Shown in pieces: positions 47,581 to 59,098 of a stretch of DNA of 64,000 nt. A program made the translations under genes and the position numbers. The notes beneath the pieces were generated by a model that saw only the letters and a program-made list of their open reading frames with translations, did not search any database and was not told the origin of the DNA. Positions within the stretch are counted from its first letter, which is position 1. Each line of letters begins with the position of its first letter. Origin of the DNA: Azospirillum oryzae. GTDB lineage: Bacteria; Pseudomonadota; Alphaproteobacteria; Azospirillales; Azospirillaceae. Location of the stretch: contig NZ_VTTM01000009.1 of the NCBI RefSeq assembly GCF_008364795.1, positions 1-64,000 of the forward strand. Reading direction: 5' to 3'.

Positions 47581-50217
47581 ATGACGATGGACGCGCGCGA
47601 CGACACCATGATGCCGGACCGCCAGGACGGCACCCCACGCAGCAGACGGATGGGCGTACGCGGCAAGCTTCTGCTCGCCTTCGCCGGTATGGCCGGCATG
47701 ACGGTCGCCGCCAGCATCGTCGGGCTGACGTCCTTCTCGGCGGTTGAACGGCCGTTGACGCAGATCGTCGGCACCGGCCTGCCGGAGATGGAGTTGGCGA
47801 AGCGCCTGTCCGGCGAAAGCAGCGGCATCGCCGCCGCCGCCCCGGTGCTGGCCGCCGCGGAAAGCCAGAGCGAGCGCGAGCGCGTCTATGGCGAGATCAT
47901 GGGCAACGGCAAGGCGCTGGGCGCCCTGGTGGAGGAATTGGCCTCCCACCGCTCCGGCGATCCCCGGATCGGCGAGCTGCGCAGCAAGACCGAAGGCCTG
48001 ATCGCTACGCTGGAGCACGGCAACGCCGCGGCCAACCAGCGCCTGTCCGTCCGCGGCACGCGCGAGGCGATGGCCGTCGATCTGGCGAAATCCTACGACG
48101 CCTTCCTTGCAAACCTTGCCCCGCTGACCGAGCGGGCCGGCGCCACCCTGCGCAGCAAGGGCGAGACGCTGGACAACAGCACCGAGCGCGACATGAACGC
48201 GCTGGGCGACGCCGTCCGCTCCCTGATCACCATGTATGAGGTGCGCGGCGACCTGGGCGTGGCGTCGGAGTCCCTGACCCGCGCCGGGGGCGCGGAGACC
48301 GCCTTCGCCGTCACCCAGCACCAGCAGAGCTATCTGGAAGCGGCCGCCCGCATCGTCAGCGCCACCGCGCAGATCGGCAGCCGCCTGAGCAAGGAGGCGT
48401 CCGACGGGCTGGACGCCTTCTTCCAGCTGGGCGACGGCGCCACCGGCGTCTTCGACATGCGCCGCAAGGCCCTGGAACTGCCGGTCGACAGCGCCGAACG
48501 CGAAACCTTGCGTCAGAAGATCGGGAAAGTCCTGACCGATGGCGCACGCCAGCAGGCTTCCCTGCTGGAGCAGATGGAATCGCCACTGATGCGGCTGAAG
48601 GCGGAAATCAAGCTGTCGAGCGTCAACGTCCGCTCGCAGACCCGCGATTCCATGCAGGATCTGCTGGGCGCCGGACTGGCCCGCTTCCGGACCTATCTGG
48701 AACTGTCGACCTACGCCGCCGCCACCGTCGGCGCGCTGAACGAGGCGACGCAGGCGCCCAATGCCGAACGGCTGACGATGCTGGAAACCCGCTTCACCAC
48801 CGCCGCCAAGGCGATGGAGGAGCGGCTGAAGGCGCTGCAGTCCGCTGGTGACGACGGGCTGCCGAAGCTGGTCAAGAGTGCCGAGGTCCTGGCCGGCTTC
48901 GGCAAGGGCGACAACAGCCTGTTCAAGCTGCGCCGCTCCGAACTCGCCGCTGCCGAAGAGAACGAGAAGGTCCTGACGGAGAACCGCCAGATCGCCCGGC
49001 AGTTCGCCGGCATGGTCGACGACCAGATCTCCGCGATGAAGCAGGAGGCGGACACCGCCGCCGCCGGGGCGACCGATGCGCTGTCGGCCGGCCGCAAGAT
49101 GCTGATCCTGTTCGCTGTCGCCAGCCTGATAGGTGCCGCCGCCCTGGCGTGGTTCGTCGTGGGCCGCAACATCGTCGCGCGCATCAGCCAGCTGTCCGAT
49201 GCCATGCGGGCGATCGCCGCCGGAAACCTGAACGCGCCAATTCCCGCTGCCGGTTCCGACGAGATCGGCGACATGACCCGCGCCCTGATGGTCTTCCGCG
49301 ACACCGCCAACGAGGCGAGCGCCGCCAACGCCCGCGCCGAAGCCGAACGAAGCCGTGCCGCCGGCGAGCGCCGCCGCGCCATGGTCGAGATGGCCGAGAA
49401 TTTCGAAAGCAGCGTGCGCGGCGTGCTCGACCGCGTCGCCCGCGCCGCCGGCGAAATGCAGGACATGGCCCAGCGCATGAGCCGCAATGCCGAGGCCACC
49501 ACCGGCGAGGCCGCCACCGCGGCCAGCACCTCGCAGCAGGCGGAAGGCAGCGTCAAGGCGGTGGCCGCCGCGACGGAGGAACTGTCGGCCTCGATCCAGG
49601 AGATCGGCAGTCAGGTCCACGCCTCCAGCCAGATCGCCCGCAAGGCGGCGACCGAAGCCGAACGCACCGACCGCACGGTGGAGGGGCTGTCGCAGTCCGC
49701 CAACAAGATCGGCGAGGTGGTGCAACTCATCAACGACATCGCCAGCCAGACCAACCTGCTGGCGCTGAACGCGACCATCGAGGCCGCCCGCGCCGGCGAG
49801 GCCGGCAAGGGCTTCGCCGTGGTGGCGTCGGAGGTGAAGAGCCTCGCCAACCAGACCGGCAAGGCGACGGAGGAGATCTCCAGCCAGATCCAGGCGATGC
49901 AGTCGGTGACGCAGGATGCGGTGGACGCCATCCGCTCCATCGCCGGCACCATCCGCGAGATCAACGAGATCGCCGCCACCGTCGCCGCGGCGGTCGAGCA
50001 GCAGAGTGCCGCCACCCGCGAGATCGCCCGCAATGTCGGCGAGGCCGCCGACGGCACCCAGCATGTCCGGCGCAACATCGATTCCGTCGCCCGCGCCGCC
50101 GCGGAGTCCGGCGAATCCGCCACCCGCGTGCTGACCGCCTCCTCCACCGTCGCCGACGAGGTGCGGTCGCTGGGGTCCCAGGTCGACGGTCTGGTCAACC
50201 GCATGCGGGCGGGGTGA
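47581..50217 (+). CDS. Methyl-accepting chemotaxis protein with very long periplasmic domain
   Basis: 878 aa. TM1 (about 29-51) and TM2 (about 507-530) enclose a ~455-residue helical periplasmic sensor. HAMP (LSDAMRAIAAGNLNAPI) and the signalling helix with tip ASQTNLLALNATIEAARAG follow. Just before TM2 the sensor carries FGKGDNSLFKLRRSELAA (about residue 441), which matches a segment of the receptor at 22539-25205, so the two sensors are related. It is divergent from the FIST operon. AGGA lies six bases before the ATG at 47581; upstream in-frame starts add non-receptor sequence. Confidence 0.92.
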   Translation: MTMDARDDTMMPDRQDGTPRSRRMGVRGKLLLAFAGMAGMTVAASIVGLTSFSAVERPLTQIVGTGLPEMELAKRLSGESSGIAAAAPVLAAAESQSERERVYGEIMGNGKALGALVEELASHRSGDPRIGELRSKTEGLIATLEHGNAAANQRLSVRGTREAMAVDLAKSYDAFLANLAPLTERAGATLRSKGETLDNSTERDMNALGDAVRSLITMYEVRGDLGVASESLTRAGGAETAFAVTQHQQSYLEAAARIVSATAQIGSRLSKEASDGLDAFFQLGDGATGVFDMRRKALELPVDSAERETLRQKIGKVLTDGARQQASLLEQMESPLMRLKAEIKLSSVNVRSQTRDSMQDLLGAGLARFRTYLELSTYAAATVGALNEATQAPNAERLTMLETRFTTAAKAMEERLKALQSAGDDGLPKLVKSAEVLAGFGKGDNSLFKLRRSELAAAEENEKVLTENRQIARQFAGMVDDQISAMKQEADTAAAGATDALSAGRKMLILFAVASLIGAAALAWFVVGRNIVARISQLSDAMRAIAAGNLNAPIPAAGSDEIGDMTRALMVFRDTANEASAANARAEAERSRAAGERRRAMVEMAENFESSVRGVLDRVARAAGEMQDMAQRMSRNAEATTGEAATAASTSQQAEGSVKAVAAATEELSASIQEIGSQVHASSQIARKAATEAERTDRTVEGLSQSANKIGEVVQLINDIASQTNLLALNATIEAARAGEAGKGFAVVASEVKSLANQTGKATEEISSQIQAMQSVTQDAVDAIRSIAGTIREINEIAATVAAAVEQQSAATREIARNVGEAADGTQHVRRNIDSVARAAAESGESATRVLTASSTVADEVRSLGSQVDGLVNRMRAG

Positions 50218-50245
50218 CCGGTCCGCAGGAGCGACAGGCAACAAA

Positions 50246-50280
50246 AAAAGCCCCTCTTCCTTCACGGGAGAGGGGCTTTT
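50246..50280. terminator. Bidirectional intrinsic terminator
   Basis: A perfect 12-bp stem, AAAAGCCCCTCT (50246-50257) with AGAGGGGCTTTT (50269-50280), with A-rich and T-rich flanks on each side. It can end the chemoreceptor transcript and the convergent small-peptide transcript alike. Confidence 0.92.
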
Positions 50281-50299
50281 CTTATGCCGGGACGATCGA

Positions 50300-50500
50300 T
50301 CAGCGGCGACGCGGCTCGACCGTGACCGGCCGCCAGATCACCGCGGCGCCGGCACCGGCGCCGCAGGCGCCGCCGCAGAATTCCTCATATGTGTCGGCGG
50401 TGCCGCCCTGGGTGCCGGCGGGAGTGCCGCCCTGTGTTCCGGTGGTCGCCCGCGCCTGTTGCTGCTGGGCCATCTGCTGCTGTTGGGACTGAGTGGTCAT
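50300..50500 (-). CDS. Gln/Gly/Cys-rich small peptide (66 aa), unknown
   Basis: The N-terminal half is polar and Gln-rich (MTTQSQQQQMAQQQQARAT), then a Gly/Thr stretch, an acidic DTYEEF, and a core CGGACGAGAGAAVIW before a basic end. The ATG at 50500 has a near-perfect GAGGAG Shine-Dalgarno, and a strong terminator lies just downstream, so it is very likely expressed as a single gene. A polar leader followed by a Cys/Gly-rich core resembles RiPP precursor peptides, but no modifying enzyme is adjacent. No family is recognised. Confidence 0.72.
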   Translation of the reverse strand: MTTQSQQQQMAQQQQARATTGTQGGTPAGTQGGTADTYEEFCGGACGAGAGAAVIWRPVTVEPRRR

Positions 50501-50692
50501 ACCATTTCTCCTCTCGGGGAGGCATGAGGTATCAAAATACTCAGAGACGATCAACTGGGATTTTCGGCCGATATCTTGTGATTTATTTTGGCTGGGAGCT
50601 TGGCGGCCGATGTTTGTTTTGCGATGCCGAAGAGTTGATCATGCATCGCACAAGAAGAGGGCAAGACGGACCAAGCCCTTCGTCCGCAAACA

Positions 50693-50730
50693 AAATGCGC
50701 CCTTCCCCACGGTGGAGGAAGAGCGCATTT
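50693..50730 (-). terminator. Terminator of ppc
   Basis: AAATGCGC (50693-50700) pairs with GCGCATTT (50723-50730), continued inward by CTTCC/GGAAG with one mismatch. Read on the ppc strand it is followed by TTTTGTTTG, 53 bases after the stop codon. Confidence 0.8.
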
Positions 50731-50782
50731 GCGGGCATCAGTGCGGCGGAAAGCCGCCCGGTGGTGCGGTGCGGTAAGGCGG

Positions 50783-53554
<2,772 letters not shown>

Positions 53555-53894
53555 GGGCGACGGTTTCCTGGTCGAGGATGGACGGATACGGGTCGATGCG
53601 CGAACGCCGGATACTGAATGGGGATGATCAAAGTCCGGGCAGGAGAATCCCCCTGCACGCGAAGTGGTCAGACCATCGGCGACAGCATGCCCATTCTGTC
53701 AGAAGTTTCAACCGTCCGTGTGCTGGTGCGAAATGATTTTCATAATTCGCAGCGCTGAGAAATGCGACGTCGCATAGGACCCTGCGGAACCGAGGGGCTT
53801 GCTTGTCAACTAGTATGGTAGTATCCTTGAATTGTTGTTGCCGCCAGCCGATGGTCCCTCGACCGGATCGGGCGGGCTTAGGGGTGGAAAAGCG
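53555..53894. other. 340-bp divergent region between ppc and the GntR gene
   Basis: It contains the promoters of both genes. AT-rich patches lie at 53740-53755 and 53800-53835. TTGTCA (53803-53808) could be a -35 element of the regulator gene, and the operator candidate at 53811-53824 lies just after it. No real coding frame is seen. Confidence 0.5.
53811..53824 (+). promoter_or_regulatory. Candidate GntR operator, site 1
   Basis: TAGTATGGTAGTAT, 70 bases before the regulator start. Its last 11 bases (TATGGTAGTAT, 53814-53824) are found exactly, in inverted orientation, upstream of uxuB. It sits between a TTGTCA and a TTGAAT element, which suggests autorepression. Confidence 0.6.
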
Positions 53895-54653
53895 ATGCTG
53901 AGCAAGATCGACGTGGACTCCAGCGAGCCGATCGCGCGGCGCGTGTACCGGGTGCTTCGCCAAGCCATCGTGACGATGCAGTTCCGCCCAGGTCAAGCCC
54001 TGTCCGAGCAGGAGATCGCCGACCAGCTCGGCGTCAGCCGCCAGCCGGTGCGCGAAGCCTTCATCAAGCTGAGCGAGTCGGGACTGCTGACCATCCGGCC
54101 GCAGCGTGGGACTTTCGTCGTCAAGATCTCGGTCAAGCAGGTGCTCGACGCCCGCTTCGTGCGCGAGGCGGTGGAAACCGCCGTGGTGCGCAAGGCGTGT
54201 GAAACCATCACGCCGGCTGGTATCGCCGAACTGCGCGACAACCTCAAGGCCCAGTGGGACATCGCCGACGAGGCGGTCCCGGTGCGCTTCCTGGAACTGG
54301 ACGAAGCATTCCACCGGACCATCGCCATCGGGGCGGAGTGCGACTATGCATGGCGCATCGTCGAGGAGACGAAGGCCCAGATGGACCGCGTCCGCTATCT
54401 CAGCGTCCCGTACGCCACGCCGATCCGCCGGCTGATCTCGCAGCATCAGGCGGTGGTCGAGGCCATCGTCGCCCGCGACCCCGTCAAGGCGGAGGCGGCG
54501 ATGGGGCTGCATCTGCGCGAGATCCTGACCTCCCTTCCCGAGCTGGAGAGCAAATTCCCCGACCTGTTCACCCTGGATGACGCCGCCCCTCCGCCACCCC
54601 AGAAGGCGACCTCCCGAAATGCGGTCCGCGCGAGGGTTGCCGGAGCGCGCTGA
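53895..54653 (+). CDS. GntR/FadR-type regulator of the sugar-acid locus
   Basis: 252 aa. N-terminal winged helix (RVYRVLRQAIVTMQFRPGQA, LSEQEIADQLGVSRQPVREAF), then an FCD effector domain (about 85-215) with the metal-site pattern LDEAFHRTI, QHQAVVEAI and MGLHLREI. FadR-family proteins sense sugar acids or other carboxylates and usually repress adjacent catabolic genes. It lies upstream of uxuB in the same direction with 183 bp between. The ATG at 53895 is the first that starts the DNA-binding domain properly. Confidence 0.93.
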   Translation: MLSKIDVDSSEPIARRVYRVLRQAIVTMQFRPGQALSEQEIADQLGVSRQPVREAFIKLSESGLLTIRPQRGTFVVKISVKQVLDARFVREAVETAVVRKACETITPAGIAELRDNLKAQWDIADEAVPVRFLELDEAFHRTIAIGAECDYAWRIVEETKAQMDRVRYLSVPYATPIRRLISQHQAVVEAIVARDPVKAEAAMGLHLREILTSLPELESKFPDLFTLDDAAPPPPQKATSRNAVRARVAGAR

Positions 54654-54782
54654 TCGGCACAGCTTTCAGGGGGACGGCGAGGGGCGGGACGGCGTGGTTC
54701 GTCCGCCACCTTCGACGGCATGGTCGGAGAGATCAGTTCGTCCAGGGAACAATCCGGATTGCCCTTTTCCGATACTCGTGAC

Positions 54783-54793
54783 ATACTACCATA
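54783..54793 (+). promoter_or_regulatory. Candidate GntR operator, site 2
   Basis: ATACTACCATA is the exact reverse complement of the 11-bp core at 53814-53824. It overlaps a possible -10 element (CATACT, 54782-54787) set 17 bases from TTGCCC (54759-54764), so binding there would block the uxuB operon promoter. Inferred. Confidence 0.6.
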
Positions 54794-54836
54794 CAAGAAT
54801 GTGAGCCTGCGGCTCGCCAGGAAGGAAACCGCCCCC

Positions 54837-56351
54837 ATGCAAACGCCCGCATCGTCCTCTTCCCCTTCCGGCACCCCGTCCCGGCGCCTTGGCGATTCCG
54901 TCCTGTCCACCCTGCCGGCGGCGGTCGCGCGGCCCGGTTATGACCGCAGGGATCTGGAGATCGGCATCGTCCATCTCGGCGTCGGCGCCTTCCAGCGCGC
55001 CCATCAGGCGGCCTACACCGACGCGCTGCTGGAGACGCAGTTCGGGGCGTGGGGCATCGCCGGCGTCAGCCTGCGCAGCCCCGATACCCGCGACGCCCTG
55101 GAACCGCAGGACGGGCTCTACACCGTCGCCGTGCGCGACGCCGAGGGGGAGCGGCTGCGGGTGATCGGCTGCCTGCTGGAACTGCTGGTGGCGCATGAGG
55201 ATCCGGAAGCGGTGCTGGAGCGGATGTGCCGCCCGTCGGTGCGCATCGTCACCCTGACGGTGACGGAGAAGGGCTATTGCCATGACCCGGCCACCGGTGC
55301 GCTGAACGAGGACCATCCCGACATCCGCCACGACCTGGACAACCCCGCCAAGCCGCGCACCGCCATCGGCTTCCTGATCGAGGCGCTGGCCCGCCGCCGC
55401 GCCACCGGGCTGCCGCCCTTCACCGTGCTGAGTTGCGACAACCTGCCGAGCAACGGCGACACCGTCGCCCGCATCCTGCGCCGCTTCGCCGAACTGCGCG
55501 GTGCCGATTTCGGCGCCTGGGTGGCGGAGACGGTGGCCTGCCCCAACAGCATAGTCGACCGCATCGTCCCCGCCACCACCGAGGCCGACCGCACCCGCGT
55601 ATCCCAGTCGCTCGGCGTGCAGGATGCCTGGCCGGTGGTGACGGAGCCCTTCACGCAATGGGTGGTCGAGGACCGCTTCCCCGCCGGCCGCCCGGCCTGG
55701 GAGACGGTGGGGGTGGAACTGGTCGCCGACGTCCATCCCTATGAGACGATGAAGCTGCGGCTGCTGAACGGCAGCCACTCCACCATTGCCTATCTGGGAT
55801 ATCTGGCGGGCTACGAGACGGTGTCGGACACGATGGCCGACCCCGCCTTCGCCACGCTGGTCCGCAACCTGATGGACCGCGAGACCGGGCCGACGCTGCA
55901 CATGCCGCCCGGTGCGGACATGGAGCAGTACAAGGACGCGCTGATCGCCCGCTTCCGCAATCCGGCGCTTCGCCACCGCACTTGGCAGATCGCCATGGAC
56001 GGCACGCAGAAGCTGCCGCAGCGTCTGCTGAATCCGATCCGCGACCGGCTGGCCGCCGGCGAAACCATCGACCGGCTGGTCCTGGCCGTCGCCGCCTGGA
56101 TGCGCTACGTCGCCGGCACCGACGAGACGGGTAAGCCCATCGACGTGCGCGACCCGATGGCTGCCAAACTGGCGGAGATCGCCGCATCCACCGCCGGCAA
56201 CCCCGACCGTCTGGCCGAGGCGCTGTTCGGCCTGACCGCCGTGTTCGGCGAGGATCTGCCGCGCGATCCGCGCTTCACCGGGCCGGTCACCGCCGCGCTC
56301 AAGCGCCTGTTCGCCGACGGTGCCCGCGCCGTGGTCGCCGCGACCGCCTGA
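54837..56351 (+). CDS. uxuB: Fructuronate reductase / mannitol dehydrogenase family protein
   Basis: 504 aa. A polyol-type long-chain dehydrogenase: NAD-binding IVHLGVGAFQRAHQAAYTD, TLTVTEKGYCHDP, VLSCDNLPSNGDTVARI, and the catalytic region YETMKLRLLNGSHSTIAYLG with the lysine of the family. It reduces D-fructuronate to D-mannonate. Mannitol or altronate dehydrogenase activity is possible from sequence alone, but the linked uxuA supports UxuB. AAGGAA precedes the ATG at 54837. First gene of the catabolic operon. Confidence 0.9.
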   Translation: MQTPASSSSPSGTPSRRLGDSVLSTLPAAVARPGYDRRDLEIGIVHLGVGAFQRAHQAAYTDALLETQFGAWGIAGVSLRSPDTRDALEPQDGLYTVAVRDAEGERLRVIGCLLELLVAHEDPEAVLERMCRPSVRIVTLTVTEKGYCHDPATGALNEDHPDIRHDLDNPAKPRTAIGFLIEALARRRATGLPPFTVLSCDNLPSNGDTVARILRRFAELRGADFGAWVAETVACPNSIVDRIVPATTEADRTRVSQSLGVQDAWPVVTEPFTQWVVEDRFPAGRPAWETVGVELVADVHPYETMKLRLLNGSHSTIAYLGYLAGYETVSDTMADPAFATLVRNLMDRETGPTLHMPPGADMEQYKDALIARFRNPALRHRTWQIAMDGTQKLPQRLLNPIRDRLAAGETIDRLVLAVAAWMRYVAGTDETGKPIDVRDPMAAKLAEIAASTAGNPDRLAEALFGLTAVFGEDLPRDPRFTGPVTAALKRLFADGARAVVAATA

Positions 56352-56390
56352 CCCCGCTTCACAGTATCATCTTCTATAGGGAGTGTTCCC

Positions 56391-57419
56391 GTGGTTGCCC
56401 TGACCGTCGAAAAGCCGCATGTGCTGGCGCTCCGCCCCGAAAACGCCCCCGCTTCTGGGTCGGTCAAGGCCGGCGAGGTGCTGGTCCGCGTCCAGCGCGC
56501 CGGGATCTGCGGGTCGGACCTGCACATCTACCACGGCTCCAACCCCTTCGCGGTCTATCCCCGCGTCATCGGCCACGAGTTCGCCGGTACGGTCGAGGCG
56601 GTCGGCGACGGTGTGGGCAACGTCGCGGTCGGCGACCATGTGGTGGTCGATCCGGTGGTGTCCTGCGGCCGCTGCTACGCCTGCCGCGCCGGGCGGACCA
56701 ATGTCTGCGCCAATCTGGAGGTGTTCGGCGTCCATCGCGACGGCGGCTTCCGCAACCATGTCGTGGTGCCGGCGGCCAACGCCATCAAGGTGCGCTCCGA
56801 CCTGCCGATCTCGCTGGCCGCACTGGCGGAGCCGCTGTCCATCGCCGCGAACGTTCTGTCGCGCACCGGCATCGGGCCCGAAGACACGGTGCTGGTCTAT
56901 GGCGCCGGGACGGTCGGGCTGACGGTGGTGCAGGTCGCCAAGCTGCACGGCGCCCGCTGCATCGTCGCCGACCTGGACGACAAGCGGCTGGAACGGGCGA
57001 AGGAGTTCGGCGCCGATGTCGTCCTCAACTCCGCGCGCGTGTCGGTGCCCGACGCGGTGCGCGACGAGAATGACGGGCTGGGTCCGACGGTGGTGATCGA
57101 CGGCGCCGGCGTGCCGGCCCTGCTGGAGGAGGCCTGCCGCCTCGCCAGCCCCGCGGCGCGCATCGGTCTGCTGGGCTTCTCCCCCGGCCCCTGCAACATC
57201 AGCCAGCAGGAGATCGTGAAGAAGGAGCTGACCCTGGTCGGCTCCCGCCTGAACCGCCGCCTGCTGCCGCAGGTCATCGACTGGCTGGAGAGCGGCAAGC
57301 TGAATCCTGCGGCGATGATCACCCAGGTCTTCCCGATCGCCGATGCGGCGAGCGCCTTCGCCCTGATCGAAAACGACCCGTCCAGCACCATCAAGGTCCA
57401 GCTCGACTTCGAAGGCTGA
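56391..57419 (+). CDS. Zinc-dependent alcohol dehydrogenase (hexonate 5-dehydrogenase-like)
   Basis: 342 aa. Medium-chain dehydrogenase: catalytic zinc ligands C40 (AGICGSDLH) and H62/E63 (GHEFAG), structural zinc cysteines C92, C95, C98 and C106, and a cofactor loop VLVYGAGTVGL. It resembles the RspB/LgoD group that oxidises L-gulonate or L-galactonate at C5 to a ketohexonate. Between uxuB and the TRAP genes, it could feed fructuronate to UxuB. The start is GTG at 56391 with AGGGAG (56378-56383) seven bases away. Confidence 0.88.
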   Translation: MVALTVEKPHVLALRPENAPASGSVKAGEVLVRVQRAGICGSDLHIYHGSNPFAVYPRVIGHEFAGTVEAVGDGVGNVAVGDHVVVDPVVSCGRCYACRAGRTNVCANLEVFGVHRDGGFRNHVVVPAANAIKVRSDLPISLAALAEPLSIAANVLSRTGIGPEDTVLVYGAGTVGLTVVQVAKLHGARCIVADLDDKRLERAKEFGADVVLNSARVSVPDAVRDENDGLGPTVVIDGAGVPALLEEACRLASPAARIGLLGFSPGPCNISQQEIVKKELTLVGSRLNRRLLPQVIDWLESGKLNPAAMITQVFPIADAASAFALIENDPSSTIKVQLDFEG

Positions 57420-57490
57420 TTGCCGGCCGAACCGCAGCCACACGTCAAACAATGGCGGACCTGATCCGCCCATAACGGAGGGACACCAGG

Positions 57491-58516
57491 ATGAACAGCA
57501 AGACCCCGATCTCGCGCCGCACGCTGGCCAAGACCATCGGCCTCGGCGCCGGCATCGCCGCCGGTGCGACCCTGCTGGGCGGCATCGCCGCGCCGGCCAT
57601 CGTCCGCGCCCAGGCCAAGACGACGCTGAAGCTCGGCCACCTCGCCAACGAGGACAATGTCTGGCACAAGGCCTCGCTGATCTTCGCCGAGGAAGTCGCC
57701 AAGCGCACCAACGGCGCGGTCGAGGTCAAGGTGTTCCCCAACGAGCAGCTCGGCAAGGAAACCGACCTGATCAAGGGTATCCAGCTCGGCACCATCGACT
57801 TCACCATCACCGGTGAATCGCTGCAGAACTGGGCGCCGGCCGCGGCGTTGCTGGCGGTTCCCTACGCCATCCGCGACCTCGACCATCTCGACAAGGTCGT
57901 TAGCGGCGAGCCGGGCAAGAAGATCGCCGACGCCATCGAGCAGAAGACCCAGCTGGTCCCGCTGACCTACTTCGCCCGCGGCCCGCGCAACCTGACCAGC
58001 AAGCGCCCGATCAAGTCGCCGGACGAGCTGAACGGCCTGAAGATGCGCGTGCCGAACGTGCCGCTGTTCGTGTCCTTCTGGCAGGGGCTGGGCGCCAAGC
58101 CGACGCCGATGGCCTTCTCGGAGGTCTTCACCGGCCTGCAGAACGACACCATCGAGGCGCAGGAGAACCCGCTGGCCCTCATCAAGTCGGCGAGCTTCTA
58201 CGAAGTCCAGAAATACGTGAACCTGACGGAGCACGTCATCAGCTGGATCTATCTGGTCGGCGGCTCGAAGAAGCTGAACAAGCTGCCGGCCGAACAGCGC
58301 GCCGCCATCATGGAAGCCGCCAAGGCCGCCCAGGCCGCCGAGCGCAAGCTGTTCATCGAGGACGAGACCAAGCTGGCGGCCGACCTGAAGGCCAAGGGCA
58401 TGGAGTTCATCACCGTCGACAAGGCCGCCTTCGCCGAGAAGGGCCGCCCGACCGTCGTCGCGGCGCTGTCGCCGGAGATCAAGCCGATCTACGAGGAAAT
58501 CCTCGCGGTGAAGTGA
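57491..58516 (+). CDS. dctP: TRAP transporter substrate-binding protein DctP
   Basis: 341 aa. A twin-arginine signal (SRRTLAKTIGLGAGIAAGAT, cleavage after VRAQ) leads to a DctP fold: LKLGHLANEDNVWHKASLIF, LIKGIQLGTIDFTITGE, and LNGLKMRVPNVPLFVSFWQG with the conserved ligand Arg. It captures the organic acid for the DctQM permease; a hexonate or hexuronate is the likely ligand given the neighbours. ACGGAGG precedes the ATG. A palindrome separates it from dctQ. Confidence 0.94.
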   Translation: MNSKTPISRRTLAKTIGLGAGIAAGATLLGGIAAPAIVRAQAKTTLKLGHLANEDNVWHKASLIFAEEVAKRTNGAVEVKVFPNEQLGKETDLIKGIQLGTIDFTITGESLQNWAPAAALLAVPYAIRDLDHLDKVVSGEPGKKIADAIEQKTQLVPLTYFARGPRNLTSKRPIKSPDELNGLKMRVPNVPLFVSFWQGLGAKPTPMAFSEVFTGLQNDTIEAQENPLALIKSASFYEVQKYVNLTEHVISWIYLVGGSKKLNKLPAEQRAAIMEAAKAAQAAERKLFIEDETKLAADLKAKGMEFITVDKAAFAEKGRPTVVAALSPEIKPIYEEILAVK

Positions 58517-58523
58517 GCGGGAG

Positions 58524-58551
58524 ATCCCCTCTCCCCCCGGGGAGAGGGGAT
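58524..58551. repeat. Perfect GC-rich palindrome between dctP and dctQ
   Basis: ATCCCCTCTCCCC-cc-GGGGAGAGGGGAT, 13-bp arms, starting seven bases after the dctP stop. It belongs to the same repeat family as the stems at 34889-35018. As an mRNA hairpin it could protect the dctP message and reduce read-through into dctQM. Confidence 0.75.
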
Positions 58552-58594
58552 ACGGAGTTGTGTCCTCCTCCCCCAAACCGCAAGAGCCTGTCCG

Positions 58595-59098
58595 ATGCGC
58601 AAAGCCTTTTCCGCCGCGGTGGCGGCTGTATCCGCTCTTTGCCGCTGGGGAACCCTGGCGGCCATCGGTGTCCTCATCGTCGTCGTGACAATCCAGGTGC
58701 TGGGCCGCGTCCCCGGTTTCCCCTCGCCGCCCTGGACGGAAGAGGTGGCCCGCTTCGCGCTGGTCCATCTCGTCGCCTTCTCCTGCGGGCTGGCGCTGCT
58801 GCGCGGCGAGCTGGTGAACGTCGACATGTTCATCCTGCTGCTGCCCAAGCCGCTGCAATGGGCGGTGGCGCGGACGGTCGATCTGGCGATCCTGGTCTTC
58901 GCCGTCGCCATCATCCCCGGCGCCTGGGACTATGTCGTCGGCAGCGTCGGCGAGCGGGCGCGCTCCATCAACGTTCCGATGATCTGGGTCTATGTGGTGA
59001 CGCTGATCATCCCGGTCTCGCTCGCCTTCTTCTCGATCGCCCGGCTGGCCGGGCTAGGGCGCGATTCCGCGCCGCCCAGCCATGGGGAAACCGTCTGA
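58595..59098 (+). CDS. dctQ: TRAP transporter small permease DctQ
   Basis: 167 aa with four predicted membrane helices. Family marks: VTIQVLGRVPGFPSPPWTEEVARFALVHL is typical, with the WTEE motif. It bridges DctP binding to the large permease. Its stop overlaps the dctM start (TGATG), so translation is coupled. Confidence 0.92.
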   Translation: MRKAFSAAVAAVSALCRWGTLAAIGVLIVVVTIQVLGRVPGFPSPPWTEEVARFALVHLVAFSCGLALLRGELVNVDMFILLLPKPLQWAVARTVDLAILVFAVAIIPGAWDYVVGSVGERARSINVPMIWVYVVTLIIPVSLAFFSIARLAGLGRDSAPPSHGETV

